Shown: positions 1 through 8,556 of the stretch, piece after piece | Position numbering within the stretch: position 1 is the first letter of the stretch | Layout: every line of letters starts with the position of its first letter | Source of the DNA: a virus | Reading direction: 5' to 3' (one strand) | Length of the DNA: 35,558 nucleotides | IMG/VR virus record: IMGVR_UViG_3300025086_000106 | Location: 1 to 35,558 of that record | Notes under the pieces: generated by a model | Database searches by the model: none | What the model was told of the DNA's origin: nothing | Seen by the model: only the letters and a program-made list of their open reading frames with translations | Program-made: the position numbers and the translations under genes

Positions 1-171
1 ACGTTTGTGTTGAGCAGAACAAAGGTTCCGTCCGTCATCCCCGCTGCTGTATCAATGTTTACGGTTGCAGAGCCACCAACTAGATCAACACTGCCGCGAT
101 AAATATTGTCGGCCTGTGGCGCTTCCACAAATGAGTGAACAAGATGGTGAGTATCTGTTTTGGCGGGTAGA
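1..171. repeat. Left copy of an imperfect terminal direct repeat
   Basis: This matches 35388-35558 without gaps at 150 of 171 positions by my count. All 21 differences leave the tail-fibre protein unchanged, including a two-base CTA/TTG leucine difference at positions 81 and 83. It codes for part of the fibre tip. Confidence 0.95.
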
Positions 172-3100
172 GGATGGTCAATCTTAAATGATCCAGAACC
201 CTTGGAAAGACTGCCTGGGATAGAGACAGCGCCAGAGTCAGCAATAATAATCCTCTTAGTGCCTTCATCTGTTTGCAGTGAAAGACCGCCAGACCCACTA
301 GCAATAACATCACCACACTTGATGGCAACGCTCATAACAAGACCGTTATGGCTAAGGTTCATCCGCTCTGCGCTAGCAGTGTTGAAATACATAGTGTCGT
401 TTGAGTGAGCATACTGAACAACTGCCCGACCACGACCATCATTGTCTGAGAACAATATTCCGCCCGTGCTTCCGTTGGGAGTACGAATGTCCATCATCAC
501 TGAACCAGAATTTTCTAATATTAGTTGGTCGGCTGCGTCAGCGGAATACGATTTACCTGACCCGCCTTTGTAAACGTGGAGTCGCCCTTCAGCTGTTGGT
601 GCGACCCCGATTCCCACGTTGCCGCTGCTGTCGATGCGCATGGCTTCGGCTGGTGCTGACCCTGTTCTAAAGACTATATTTCCGTAGCCCGTCGTCGTGC
701 CGTGGGAATCAATGTAAAGATGCTCAAATCCGGTGGCGTCGTAGTTAATTTCACCGTAGGGAGTCGCAGCCGGATTACCAAATCTAATCGACTGATTCGC
801 TTGTGTAGCATCATAGATGTGCAGCTTTTTAGCTGGGCTGCTAGTCCCTATGCCGACGGAGCCGCCCGAAATGCGCATGGCTTCGCTGCCGCCAAGACTA
901 AACTTAAACGCACCTGTTGAGCTTTGAGCATCAAGCTCCACACCAGCATTACTGTTGGTGTTAGAAAACGTGCTTATTTTTAAGCCCCTGTTTGGCGTAC
1001 CGCCTCCTGCGTGGAAGATAGCTATATCCGAATGATCAGTATTATTGTTGACGGTCAGAGGTGCTGAGATTGTGGCAGTTCCGATGCCCACGTTCCCATC
1101 GCCACGAACCTTAAAATAGGTCGCTGAGTTGTCGTGGTTTCTAACACTAAACGACTCATCGCTTGAGTTGCTACCAGCGCGAACCCACAACCCGTAATTT
1201 CTACCGTCAGTTGCTTCATTGTTGCGAACAGTTAAAGCATAAGCATCGTCTGCAACACCGTCTGCTGGGTCAATTGTTACTGCGCCGCTGCTGGTCAAAC
1301 CATCCGCAGTCACGTTGCCGCTGAAGGTGGAGTTTCCGCTGGAATCAATTTCTAAGCGATTGGTGTTGTTAGTCAGTAGCTTCAGTTCATGCGCGGTTGT
1401 CGTACCGAAAGACATGGCAGTGTTGCCGTCCTCATACGCCAGTTTACCTGCGACCGCACCCCCAGTTCGCTGGAAGACCATTAAAGATGTGTCAGCTAAT
1501 GCGTTTGATGTAAGCGTTAAAACCGTTGAGCCAGACGAAGCGCCTGTAACAGATAACCCTGCTGACATATCCACAGCACCATCAATGTCCACGACATCTA
1601 GGTTAGTGGTGCCATCAACGTCTATATCGCCTGAGATGTCTAACGTAGCAGCATCTAGCTCACCGCTAATCGTAAAGTTGCGAATGCCTGTGTAGTCTTT
1701 ATTAGAATCAAGTATAACAGCCTTAGAAGCTATTGCAGTACCTACTGCTGTGCTACCAAGGTCTAATGCGTTTAGTTCGCCTACAACGGCTGTAATGCCA
1801 TCTAGGACGTTTAGTTCTTCAGGAGTAGAAGTAATAGCTGTAGTAGACACTGCTGCCAATACAGGCAAAGTACCGCTTTGGTCAGGCAAGCTAATGGTTC
1901 TATCAGCAGTAGCGTCTATACTTGTAAGCGTAGTTTCTGAAGCATCCGCTGTAGCTCCTTCAAAGATTACAGCGTTGTTTGCAGTCATCTGTACAGAGTC
2001 TACAATAGTAGTAGTACCAGCTACAGATAAGTCTCCAGTAATAGAAAAGTTCCTAACGCCTGTAAAGTCCTTGCTAGAATCTAATACTACTGCTTTAGAT
2101 GCAATAGCTATACCTACTGCTGTGCTGCCTAAGTCCAGAGCGTTTAACTCACCAGTTACGGCAGTAACACCATCAAGAATGTTTAATTCTGCTGTTGTGG
2201 ATGTAACTCCGTCTAGGATGTTAAGTTCAGCAGCGGTAGACGTAACTCCATCAAGGATGTTCAATTCTGCCGCTGTGGACGTTACGCCATCCAGTATGTT
2301 AAGTTCAGCAGTAGTAGACGTTACACCATCAAGAATATTTAATTCAGCAGCCGTGCTTGTGACACCATCAAGGATGTTAAGTTCCGCTGCCGTAGCCGTA
2401 ACCGCTGTGCCATTAATGGACAGTGCGTCAGTTTCCAACGTACCGTCAATGTCAGCGTCGCCTGAAATGTCAAGAGATCCTGCATCCAGTTCTCCTGTAA
2501 GTGTAATGTTACGGAAGCTGGTTACATCTTTGTTTGCATCTACTGTTACAACTTTACTAGCTACTACTGTGCCTACGGAAGACCCAGTGTCGCTGTAGTT
2601 CAATTCAGCAGTAGTGGCTGTTACACCGTCTAGTATGTTTAACTCTGCGGCAGTGCTAGTTACTCCGTCGAGGATATTAAGTTCTACCGCTGTAGACGTA
2701 ACACCGTCCATAATGTTCAGTTCTGCTGTAGTTGCAGTAACTCCGTCCATTATGTTTAACTCAGCAGTAGTCGCTGTAACACCATCTAATATATTGAGTT
2801 CAGCAGTGGTACTGGTTACACCATCAAGTATATTTAGTTCAGAAGCAGTGGAAGTAACACCGTCTAATATATTGAGTTCTGCTGCGGTTGACGTTACGCC
2901 ATCTAGGATATTTAACTCAGCAGCAGTAGCGGTCACTCCGTCTAAAATGTTAATCTCTGCGGCTGTAGAAGTTATAGCTGTACCGTCTAAGCTAATAGCG
3001 TCAGTGTATAGTGTACCATCAAAGTAACCGTCCTTAAACTCTAAGGAGCTAGTACCAAGGTCTACGTCATTGTCCGTTACAGGTGCAATAGCTCCATCAG

Positions 3101-3395
3101 TCATTGTAAACTGTGCAGTACCTGCGGAACTAAATGCTAAGGTGTCCGCTGCGCTAAAAAACAGCCCAGTGTTAGTGTCACCTGTGTTTGTTATGGAAGG
3201 ATCACCAGCAGTACCATCAGGAAAAGAAACTACACCTGTAAACGCTGGGCTAGCAATGTTTGCCTTAGTTGCGGATGCAGTTGCAATATTATCAAACTCT
3301 GCATCAATCTCAGAGCCTTTGACAATCTTATTAGCATCACCAGATACTAAAGAGTCTTTAGCTGTAAAGTTGGTTGTCTTTGAGTAATTTGTCAT
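1..3395 (-). CDS. Tail fibre protein, N-terminal ~1131 residues (3' end outside window)
   Basis: The frame is open from the ATG at 3395 to the window edge. Residues 1-45 (YSKTTNFTAKDSLVSG, then IVKGSEIDAEFDNI) resemble the virion-anchoring N-terminus common in marine phage fibres. Two arrays of 13-residue AELNILDGV units follow (about 142-258 and 333-410). Three fibre-type VGIG...P...L.V motifs lie near residues 768, 847 and 923, and a conserved tip domain begins near residue 1067 (GSFKIDHPLP, HHLVHSFVEAPQADNIYRG). The ATG overlaps the upstream stop as ATGA, so translation is probably coupled. The distal half (about 1-1700) looks more GC-rich than the proximal half, as if the tip had been exchanged. 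The missing C-terminus is probably the piece at 35171-35558. The role, host recognition at the tail, is inferred from domains and position. Confidence 0.9.
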   Translation of the reverse strand, partial: MTNYSKTTNFTAKDSLVSGDANKIVKGSEIDAEFDNIATASATKANIASPAFTGVVSFPDGTAGDPSITNTGDTNTGLFFSAADTLAFSSAGTAQFTMTDGAIAPVTDNDVDLGTSSLEFKDGYFDGTLYTDAISLDGTAITSTAAEINILDGVTATAAELNILDGVTSTAAELNILDGVTSTASELNILDGVTSTTAELNILDGVTATTAELNIMDGVTATTAELNIMDGVTSTAVELNILDGVTSTAAELNILDGVTATTAELNYSDTGSSVGTVVASKVVTVDANKDVTSFRNITLTGELDAGSLDISGDADIDGTLETDALSINGTAVTATAAELNILDGVTSTAAELNILDGVTSTTAELNILDGVTSTAAELNILDGVTSTAAELNILDGVTSTTAELNILDGVTAVTGELNALDLGSTAVGIAIASKAVVLDSSKDFTGVRNFSITGDLSVAGTTTIVDSVQMTANNAVIFEGATADASETTLTSIDATADRTISLPDQSGTLPVLAAVSTTAITSTPEELNVLDGITAVVGELNALDLGSTAVGTAIASKAVILDSNKDYTGIRNFTISGELDAATLDISGDIDVDGTTNLDVVDIDGAVDMSAGLSVTGASSGSTVLTLTSNALADTSLMVFQRTGGAVAGKLAYEDGNTAMSFGTTTAHELKLLTNNTNRLEIDSSGNSTFSGNVTADGLTSSGAVTIDPADGVADDAYALTVRNNEATDGRNYGLWVRAGSNSSDESFSVRNHDNSATYFKVRGDGNVGIGTATISAPLTVNNNTDHSDIAIFHAGGGTPNRGLKISTFSNTNSNAGVELDAQSSTGAFKFSLGGSEAMRISGGSVGIGTSSPAKKLHIYDATQANQSIRFGNPAATPYGEINYDATGFEHLYIDSHGTTTGYGNIVFRTGSAPAEAMRIDSSGNVGIGVAPTAEGRLHVYKGGSGKSYSADAADQLILENSGSVMMDIRTPNGSTGGILFSDNDGRGRAVVQYAHSNDTMYFNTASAERMNLSHNGLVMSVAIKCGDVIASGSGGLSLQTDEGTKRIIIADSGAVSIPGSLSKGSGSFKIDHPLPAKTDTHHLVHSFVEAPQADNIYRGSVDLVGGSATVNIDTAAGMTDGTFVLLNTN
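2166..2399 (-). repeat. Second array of six 39-bp coding repeats in the tail fibre
   Basis: Six more units of the same 13-residue pattern are followed by a degenerate TAVTGELNALD unit. A spacer of about 75 codons separates this array from the nine-unit one. A further single unit (TPEELNVLDGI) lies just downstream near 1810-1830. The arrangement suggests a modular shaft that can gain or lose units. Confidence 0.9.
2622..2972 (-). repeat. Array of nine 39-bp coding repeats in the tail fibre
   Basis: Nine consecutive 13-codon units encode variants of TSTAAELNILDGV, followed by a degenerate tenth ending ELNYSD. The protein repeat is very regular, but the DNA units differ at many third positions, so they have diverged at synonymous sites. 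They are coding repeats of a fibrous shaft, not CRISPR or iterons. Confidence 0.92.
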
Positions 3396-4897
3396 ACTAA
3401 TTTACCTATGAGTGCTTCAGTCTTTAGTTCCTGTATTGACAAAGACCTTCCATTAATTATTGCGTCTACCCCAATAGTAGCAACTGCGCCTGATCCTGTA
3501 GATTTTACTTTAGCGTCCTCTACAATAATAGAGGCACTGTACTCTGCTTCGCTTGTGTTGTATTCAGCAATCCCGTACTCTGCTATATTAGAGTTTGATA
3601 TTGTTAACGCTTGTTTAGTGTACGCCTCTGTATAGTCGTAGCCCCAGTTAAGAACAAGACTACTACCTTGACCGCCAATAACCTTAAAAGACAGTTCTTT
3701 AAGTATTTTAAGTCTTGAAGGATCACCAAAAGCCAAAGGCTGTGTGTAATACTTCATTGTGTAGGGGCTGGTATCGTCTAAAAATTCTGAGTATTCGTTG
3801 ATACCTTTTTCTGTACCTAAAAATACTGTACCGTCTGACCCTATACTTCCACAAAGTATTTTAGTAGAGGGCCAAGTAGTAACTCTATTACTACCGTCTT
3901 CTAAAGTTCCCCGCATATCGAAACAAAAAACAAGAGAACTAGAAGGAAAGAACAAAAGATAAAAAGCATTCTCTGGACTATATGTAGATTTTATATTACC
4001 TGTTTCTAATCCTGTTCGTTGTATAATATCGTCGCGCACATTTTTAGAAACATTCCCAATTGGGTTTGATTTCTCTTGTATAGTTCTTCCTAAACTACGT
4101 ACACCAGAGTCAGACAGGAAAATTAAATCAGTTCCTGTATCCTGTACACTGTCTCTAGCTATACAGCCAATGCCTGTTATAACATCAGCCAATACCATGC
4201 TTGCAGGAGCAGAAGCGCCTGAGTACAATAATATACTTTGCTTACCAAAAATAACTAAAAAGTTGTTAAACTCTCTAATAGCTACAATTTCATCAAACCC
4301 TGTAGGCCAAACTGTGGTTAAGTCTAAAGATCCTGACGTACCCCCTGTCCAATCGTCACCATCAAGAGTGTCTGAAAAGTATAGAGTGTACTTGTTGCCT
4401 GTGACATCCCCAGCCCAAAGCCTACCAAACGCAGCACAGCCTTCATTAGCATCAGGAGCATCAGAGGATAATACCCCTATAGTCCCTGCGCTTGTAGTGT
4501 ACTCTAGTGCGTCATGTCCTCTCTGGAAAAAGTATGCGTCGCCGTTAAACGACACTATTTTCCAGTTGTTGGCACTTATAGTCATGCTGTTTGTTACATC
4601 AGTCAATGACGTAGTGCCAGTAAAAATTTTGTTGTTGCCTGTTGAGAATACTATTTTAGTACCGTCTCTTTTAGTAAACTCAAACACGCTTTCTATACCA
4701 GCACTAGACCCTAGAGGGGTAGTAGAGCTAGTAAGTTTTTTTATTCCCTGTCTGGCACCTATCCTACCAAACTTATCAATGACAGCATTCTCTGCAATGG
4801 ATGCAAAGGACGAATCTTGGTTGACAGGAGAATCCTGAGTGTTTAACCCACGAAACCCCGGCGCTCCTACATATATGCTTTGTCTTTGTTGTGCCAT
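3392..4897 (-). CDS. Tail nozzle/stabilisation protein (T7 gp12 / P22 gp10-like)
   Basis: 501 residues. The N-terminus (GAPGFRGLNTQDSP, then AENAVIDKFGRIGARQG) is the pattern seen in podovirus tail proteins that extend the tail below the adaptor. The rest is beta-rich with short repeated blades such as VSFNGDAYFFQRG, AAFGRLWAGD and LIFLSDSGVRSLG, suggesting a beta-propeller. It is shorter than T7 gp12 (about 794 residues) and nearer to P22 gp10 in size. It starts on a TAATG overlap with the adaptor gene and ends on an ATGA overlap with the fibre gene, so adaptor, nozzle and fibre appear co-translated. The role rests on position and N-terminal pattern. Confidence 0.72.
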   Translation of the reverse strand: MAQQRQSIYVGAPGFRGLNTQDSPVNQDSSFASIAENAVIDKFGRIGARQGIKKLTSSTTPLGSSAGIESVFEFTKRDGTKIVFSTGNNKIFTGTTSLTDVTNSMTISANNWKIVSFNGDAYFFQRGHDALEYTTSAGTIGVLSSDAPDANEGCAAFGRLWAGDVTGNKYTLYFSDTLDGDDWTGGTSGSLDLTTVWPTGFDEIVAIREFNNFLVIFGKQSILLYSGASAPASMVLADVITGIGCIARDSVQDTGTDLIFLSDSGVRSLGRTIQEKSNPIGNVSKNVRDDIIQRTGLETGNIKSTYSPENAFYLLFFPSSSLVFCFDMRGTLEDGSNRVTTWPSTKILCGSIGSDGTVFLGTEKGINEYSEFLDDTSPYTMKYYTQPLAFGDPSRLKILKELSFKVIGGQGSSLVLNWGYDYTEAYTKQALTISNSNIAEYGIAEYNTSEAEYSASIIVEDAKVKSTGSGAVATIGVDAIINGRSLSIQELKTEALIGKLV

Positions 4898-5550
4898 TAT
4901 GCGGGTCTAAAAATAAATTCTTCAGGATTCTTATATGCGTCTAGTGCAATCTCGTCTGATAAATGACGGTCTGCAATAAGGAAGTAATCTTGTGCAGTTG
5001 TACCTCCAGTTTCTCCTCTTTCTCTTGCCAACAAAGCTACAGCCGCATGTACAATAGGATTAGACGGTATTGCAGTTGTGTCTGTGTCGTTACTCAATAC
5101 GCCTTCTCTAGCTATCAAATCAAAGCGTAAAGAGTAAGAAGCGTCTGGAGTTGGGTATACAGTAACTTGTGTATCTCCTGACCCGTCTACACCTGAGTAA
5201 GTAAAGTAAGCAGGTGCGCCACTAGTAGACCCAGCATTGTATACTGCATTGTTTACCCAAGTAGGTGTTTGGTAAGTAATAAAGAAATTAGATGTGTCGT
5301 TAATGACACTATATATTTTAACACGTTCTCCTGCATTTGTCAAGCTATATTCTGAAGTTCCTGCTGATGCTGAAACAACTACTGTAGTCCTAAGTGCAGA
5401 CCAATCGTGTGAATTCTCTACCTGTGTCTTTGCGTCATTTACAAAGTCACCTACCATCTTAGAGTACGCTGTGTTAGCTACTGCCGACACTTCATCTTCA
5501 CGTAAGCGTCTAAGTACGCTGTTCACTAATGTTAAGTATTGTGTACTCAT
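4897..5550 (-). CDS. Tail adaptor / tail tubular protein A-like
   Basis: 217 residues. It begins with a helical segment (LVNSVLRRLREDEVS) and then SKMVGDFVNDAKTQVENSHDWSALR, the pattern of podovirus adaptor proteins (T7 gp11, P22 gp4) that join the portal ring to the nozzle. The C-terminal part (NPIVHAAVALLARERGE) matches the second helical portion of that fold. The length is close to T7 gp11 (196). It overlaps the 868-residue gene by 4 bp upstream and the nozzle gene by TAATG downstream. Confidence 0.8.
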   Translation of the reverse strand: MSTQYLTLVNSVLRRLREDEVSAVANTAYSKMVGDFVNDAKTQVENSHDWSALRTTVVVSASAGTSEYSLTNAGERVKIYSVINDTSNFFITYQTPTWVNNAVYNAGSTSGAPAYFTYSGVDGSGDTQVTVYPTPDASYSLRFDLIAREGVLSNDTDTTAIPSNPIVHAAVALLARERGETGGTTAQDYFLIADRHLSDEIALDAYKNPEEFIFRPA

Positions 5551-8153
5551 CCTATTATGTTCCTAAATAAACTGGGTGCAAACTCTGGTGTCTTATACAT
5601 AGTTGCTCTTTGTACTTCTTGAGGTGCTTGATATGTAGGCTTAAACTCTAAGTCTTCAAACAAAGTACGAGTAACTTTGCCGGGGTTTAGCATTCCAAGG
5701 GCTAGTCCTGACGCTAAGCCTATTCCAGTCCCTGCACCAGCGCCTTCTCCACGCCCCTGCCCCTGACCCTCACCAAAACCCTCACCAAAACCTTCTTCGC
5801 GTCCTGCGGCTTCTGCGGCGGTTGCTGCGGCTTCTCCAGCAGCCACTGCTTCCGCTGTTGCAGTTTCTCCAGCAGCCACTGCTTCCGCTGTTGCAGTTGC
5901 ACCTGCGGCTTCCGCTGCTTCTACAGCAGCATTTCCTGCGGCTACAGCAGCGTCTACAGCATCTTGACCAGCTTGCACAGCATTTGCTACGTTAGTTTCT
6001 CCTGCTGCTATGGCATTTTGTAAAGTTGTTGCTGATTCACTTATTGTGTTCTGTAGTGTAGTTTCAGCGGCTTCCATAGCTTCAGAAAGAGCAGTATTAC
6101 CAGCTTCTATTGCTGCGGCTTTAGCTTCCGTAACCTCAGTAAGTTTTGTGTTTAGAGAATCTATAGATCCTTCTAAAGTGGTTACTGAAGATTCTAAAGT
6201 TTGTATGCTTTCTGTTTGGGCTGCTATTGTTCCAGTTTGGTTAGATATTGCTTCATTAGCTGAATTTAGTTCAGCCTGTAATGACGACGCTGTATCTTGT
6301 GCGTTTTCTAAAGCTGTTGCGGATGTTTCTAATTTAGTTTCTAAACCTTCAATAGCTGTACCCGCTGATTCTAGTTCTCCTTCTAAACCCTCAATAGTTG
6401 ATTCAAGACCTGTTTTTTCTGTAGTAAAATCTGCCTCTACTTCACTTACAGCTTTTTGAACAGCAGCATCTATATCCCCTTGGTCAAACAAAGTAGTGTC
6501 TTCAGGAAGATTAGCTAATACTGTTTGTTTGGCTTCTTCTACTTCTTCAGGCGTAAATAACCCAGAAGTAGCACCAGCTAAAGCAATAGATACAAAATCA
6601 TCTACCTGCTTTTGTGTGAACATTCCCCCAGAAGATGGTGGTGGTGGAGAAGCTGGTGGTGGAGCAGAAGGAGGAGGAGGAGGTGCGGAAGGTGAGGGTG
6701 CAGAAGGTGCTTTAACGCTTTCTTGTCCTTCTTGTGCTTCTGCTGCTTCTGCTGCTGATGAGGACTCACTACCGCCTACTTCACTTGTGTCAATTGCTGG
6801 TGGTGGTATGTTGAGAGCAGGGTCTTGTGGATCTTGCATATCAACGTCTGATGTAACATCGTTTAGATCAACAATAGTTTCAAAAGTTGTTTCTGGTGGT
6901 GGGGTAACTTCGTCAGGCTCGTCTGGCTTTACTGCTTTTTCAGTAGTGTCTGTAGGTTCTTCTCCAAGATCAACTTTACGAACAACTCCATAAGCAGTGT
7001 CTAAAATTTCTTTTATGGTAAAAGGGTCAAGATCTGCTTCAAGCAGTATCTTTTCTGCTTCTTGTCTGTCTGAAGTTCTATTTTTTACTTTTTCTGCGGC
7101 AGTTTCAATACGTTCTTCTTGGAGCAGCGGATCATCTGGGTCGTAGTATTTACCAGCAGTTGCTATAGAACTTAGCATATTAACAGGGCCAGCAAACCCG
7201 CCTATAGAATCTCCTGCTGTTGCAGCAGATCCTCCTGAAAAAACGTCTCCAATAGTAGTTACACCGCTAGTGTCTACGTCATAAATAGGATTACCTGCTG
7301 CGTCTACTCCTGTAGTTACAGCTTCTTCGCCAAACAAAGGAACATCTGCAAAAATATTGCCTAATGCTTCTTTAGCTCCTCCCAAAACCTGAGCAATCAT
7401 AACAGCCTTGCCTACTTCAGCAAGAGTCCTTACGCCAGTAGCAAAATCACTTTCATTTATTTCGTATGTTCTTAGCTCACCAAAGCTAAAGGGGTCATAC
7501 AGGTACTGTCCTGTACCGTCTGAAAAAAGAGGATTGACACCGTACTGCCCCATAAGCTGTTGTACTTCAGGGTCTTTGGTGTATACGTCATAAAGTGCTT
7601 GTTCGTAGTTTGCACCTGTAGTCGCTTGTACTTGAGGTACTTTGTCAAGCAGTAGTGTTCTTATTGCGTTTTGAAAGTCACCAAGGTTTTCTTGAGAAGC
7701 GTTAGTAAATCTGTTTAGCTTACCTTGAAAGTCTCCTTGGTCTTGAGGAAGTTCAGGCAACTCCCCTGTAACTGAAGACAAGTAATCTTCTGCACTTACA
7801 ATGTTTGATAATGCTGTAGGTGCGCCCCCCATACCTGCGGCTTCAGATCCAAAGGTATCAGCAAAAGGATCTAACCCTGAAGTTGTCTCTGCTTCTCTAA
7901 GGCCTAAATCGTAGTAAGAAGCTACTTCGTCAGGATCATCTGTAGTCGCCCCTGATGCTAAAATGTTCCTGTATACATCAGTAATAGAGCCTAGCTGTCC
8001 TGCTGTGTACAGAGGATTAGAAGCTAGTGGAGGAGTATATTTTTCTTCTTCCTTCTGTTCTTGTTCAGCAGAAGCCACACCACCCATAAAGCCGGGAGGT
8101 AAGTCAAACTCTGACTCAAAAGGATTACCAAAGAAGAACTGTTCTGCCCTCAT
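5547..8153 (-). CDS. Large repeat-rich structural protein of unknown function
   Basis: 868 residues, not recognised. The first ~470 residues are ordinary mixed sequence. Residues about 480-510 are a proline/serine-rich linker. Residues about 565-690 have heptad-like spacing with many Leu, Glu and Thr, suggesting a long coiled coil. Residues about 690-790 are an alanine-rich tract with 11-residue units such as ATAEAVAAGE. Then come a Gly/Glu tract (GFGEGFGEGQGQGRGEG), a short hydrophobic stretch and a conserved-looking basic/aromatic C-terminus. It lies between the holin-like gene and the tail adaptor in the late operon, so a virion component such as an internal or tail-associated protein is likely. 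A long flexible virion protein is inference from composition and position only. Confidence 0.7.
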   Translation of the reverse strand: MRAEQFFFGNPFESEFDLPPGFMGGVASAEQEQKEEEKYTPPLASNPLYTAGQLGSITDVYRNILASGATTDDPDEVASYYDLGLREAETTSGLDPFADTFGSEAAGMGGAPTALSNIVSAEDYLSSVTGELPELPQDQGDFQGKLNRFTNASQENLGDFQNAIRTLLLDKVPQVQATTGANYEQALYDVYTKDPEVQQLMGQYGVNPLFSDGTGQYLYDPFSFGELRTYEINESDFATGVRTLAEVGKAVMIAQVLGGAKEALGNIFADVPLFGEEAVTTGVDAAGNPIYDVDTSGVTTIGDVFSGGSAATAGDSIGGFAGPVNMLSSIATAGKYYDPDDPLLQEERIETAAEKVKNRTSDRQEAEKILLEADLDPFTIKEILDTAYGVVRKVDLGEEPTDTTEKAVKPDEPDEVTPPPETTFETIVDLNDVTSDVDMQDPQDPALNIPPPAIDTSEVGGSESSSAAEAAEAQEGQESVKAPSAPSPSAPPPPPSAPPPASPPPPSSGGMFTQKQVDDFVSIALAGATSGLFTPEEVEEAKQTVLANLPEDTTLFDQGDIDAAVQKAVSEVEADFTTEKTGLESTIEGLEGELESAGTAIEGLETKLETSATALENAQDTASSLQAELNSANEAISNQTGTIAAQTESIQTLESSVTTLEGSIDSLNTKLTEVTEAKAAAIEAGNTALSEAMEAAETTLQNTISESATTLQNAIAAGETNVANAVQAGQDAVDAAVAAGNAAVEAAEAAGATATAEAVAAGETATAEAVAAGEAAATAAEAAGREEGFGEGFGEGQGQGRGEGAGAGTGIGLASGLALGMLNPGKVTRTLFEDLEFKPTYQAPQEVQRATMYKTPEFAPSLFRNIIG
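5833..5898 (-). repeat. Perfect 33-bp tandem duplication
   Basis: Two identical 33-bp units (5833-5865 and 5866-5898) encode an 11-residue Ala/Glu/Thr unit in the alanine-rich tract of the 868-residue protein. Perfect identity suggests a recent duplication by slippage or recombination. Confidence 0.93.
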
Positions 8154-8497
8154 TTGCCACCCCAGCTAGACAAGGTTTTGATACCAAAGCTGGCAGCTAT
8201 AGCACCACCAAGGAATGCTTTGTAGTAATCTGGCATTGTGGACAATACAGTAAACCCCTGCTCAACGTATGGAACCATTGTAGGTATAAACGCACCTATC
8301 AATGGCAAACTTAAGATAATAGCAAACCACTCATCCTTCCAAGAAGACTGAGAGGCAGCGGCTTGTTGAGTTTCCCAATCAGCGTCCGCATCAATACGTC
8401 GCATCTTGGAGTCATGTACAGCTTGCTTTTCAGCAGCTTTGTTTTTAAGGAAAGTACCTGCTAACCCAGTTATAGGCCCAATCAAAGATTGCCACAT
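8150..8497 (-). CDS. Holin-like membrane protein (GTA 3TM-holin type)
   Basis: 115 residues. A short hydrophobic or amphipathic N-terminus (SLIGPITGLAGTFLK) is followed by a charged helix, then SWKDEWFAIILSLPLIGAFIPTMV and AFLGGAIAASFGIKTLS as two likely membrane spans. This order, with SWKDEW just before the first strong span, resembles the three-span holins of gene-transfer agents and related marine phages. It would permeabilise the inner membrane at lysis so that the M15 endolysin (16678-17028) can act. The start follows AAGGTGAG. It is the first gene after the terminator downstream of the capsid gene. The family match is from memory. Confidence 0.55.
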   Translation of the reverse strand: MWQSLIGPITGLAGTFLKNKAAEKQAVHDSKMRRIDADADWETQQAAASQSSWKDEWFAIILSLPLIGAFIPTMVPYVEQGFTVLSTMPDYYKAFLGGAIAASFGIKTLSSWGGK

Positions 8498-8508
8498 ATA
8501 CTCACCTT

Positions 8509-8541
8509 AAAAAGAAAGCTAGGGGCCACCTAAGCAGCCCC
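8509..8541 (-). terminator. Intrinsic terminator after the capsid gene
   Basis: Read on the minus strand, GGGGC (8537-8541) and GCCCC (8522-8526) form a 5-bp GC stem with a 10-nt loop, followed by a T-rich tail (CTTTCTTTTT). It lies in the 59-bp gap between the capsid and holin-like genes. The stem is short, so it may attenuate rather than fully stop transcription. Confidence 0.6.
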
Positions 8542-8556
8542 ATGCTTAACCTACTA

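Noticed and set aside
2166-2972. Regular 39-bp repeats as a possible CRISPR array
   Set aside because: There are no unique spacers; the units are continuous in-frame codons of a fibre protein.
1315-3387. Plus-strand frames with repeated VTPSRMLSS-type sequence
   Set aside because: These are antisense readings of the AELNILDGV arrays of the tail fibre.
5720-5902. 60-codon Gln/Lys-rich minus-strand frame
   Set aside because: Shifted reading of the Ala-rich repeat in the 868-residue gene.
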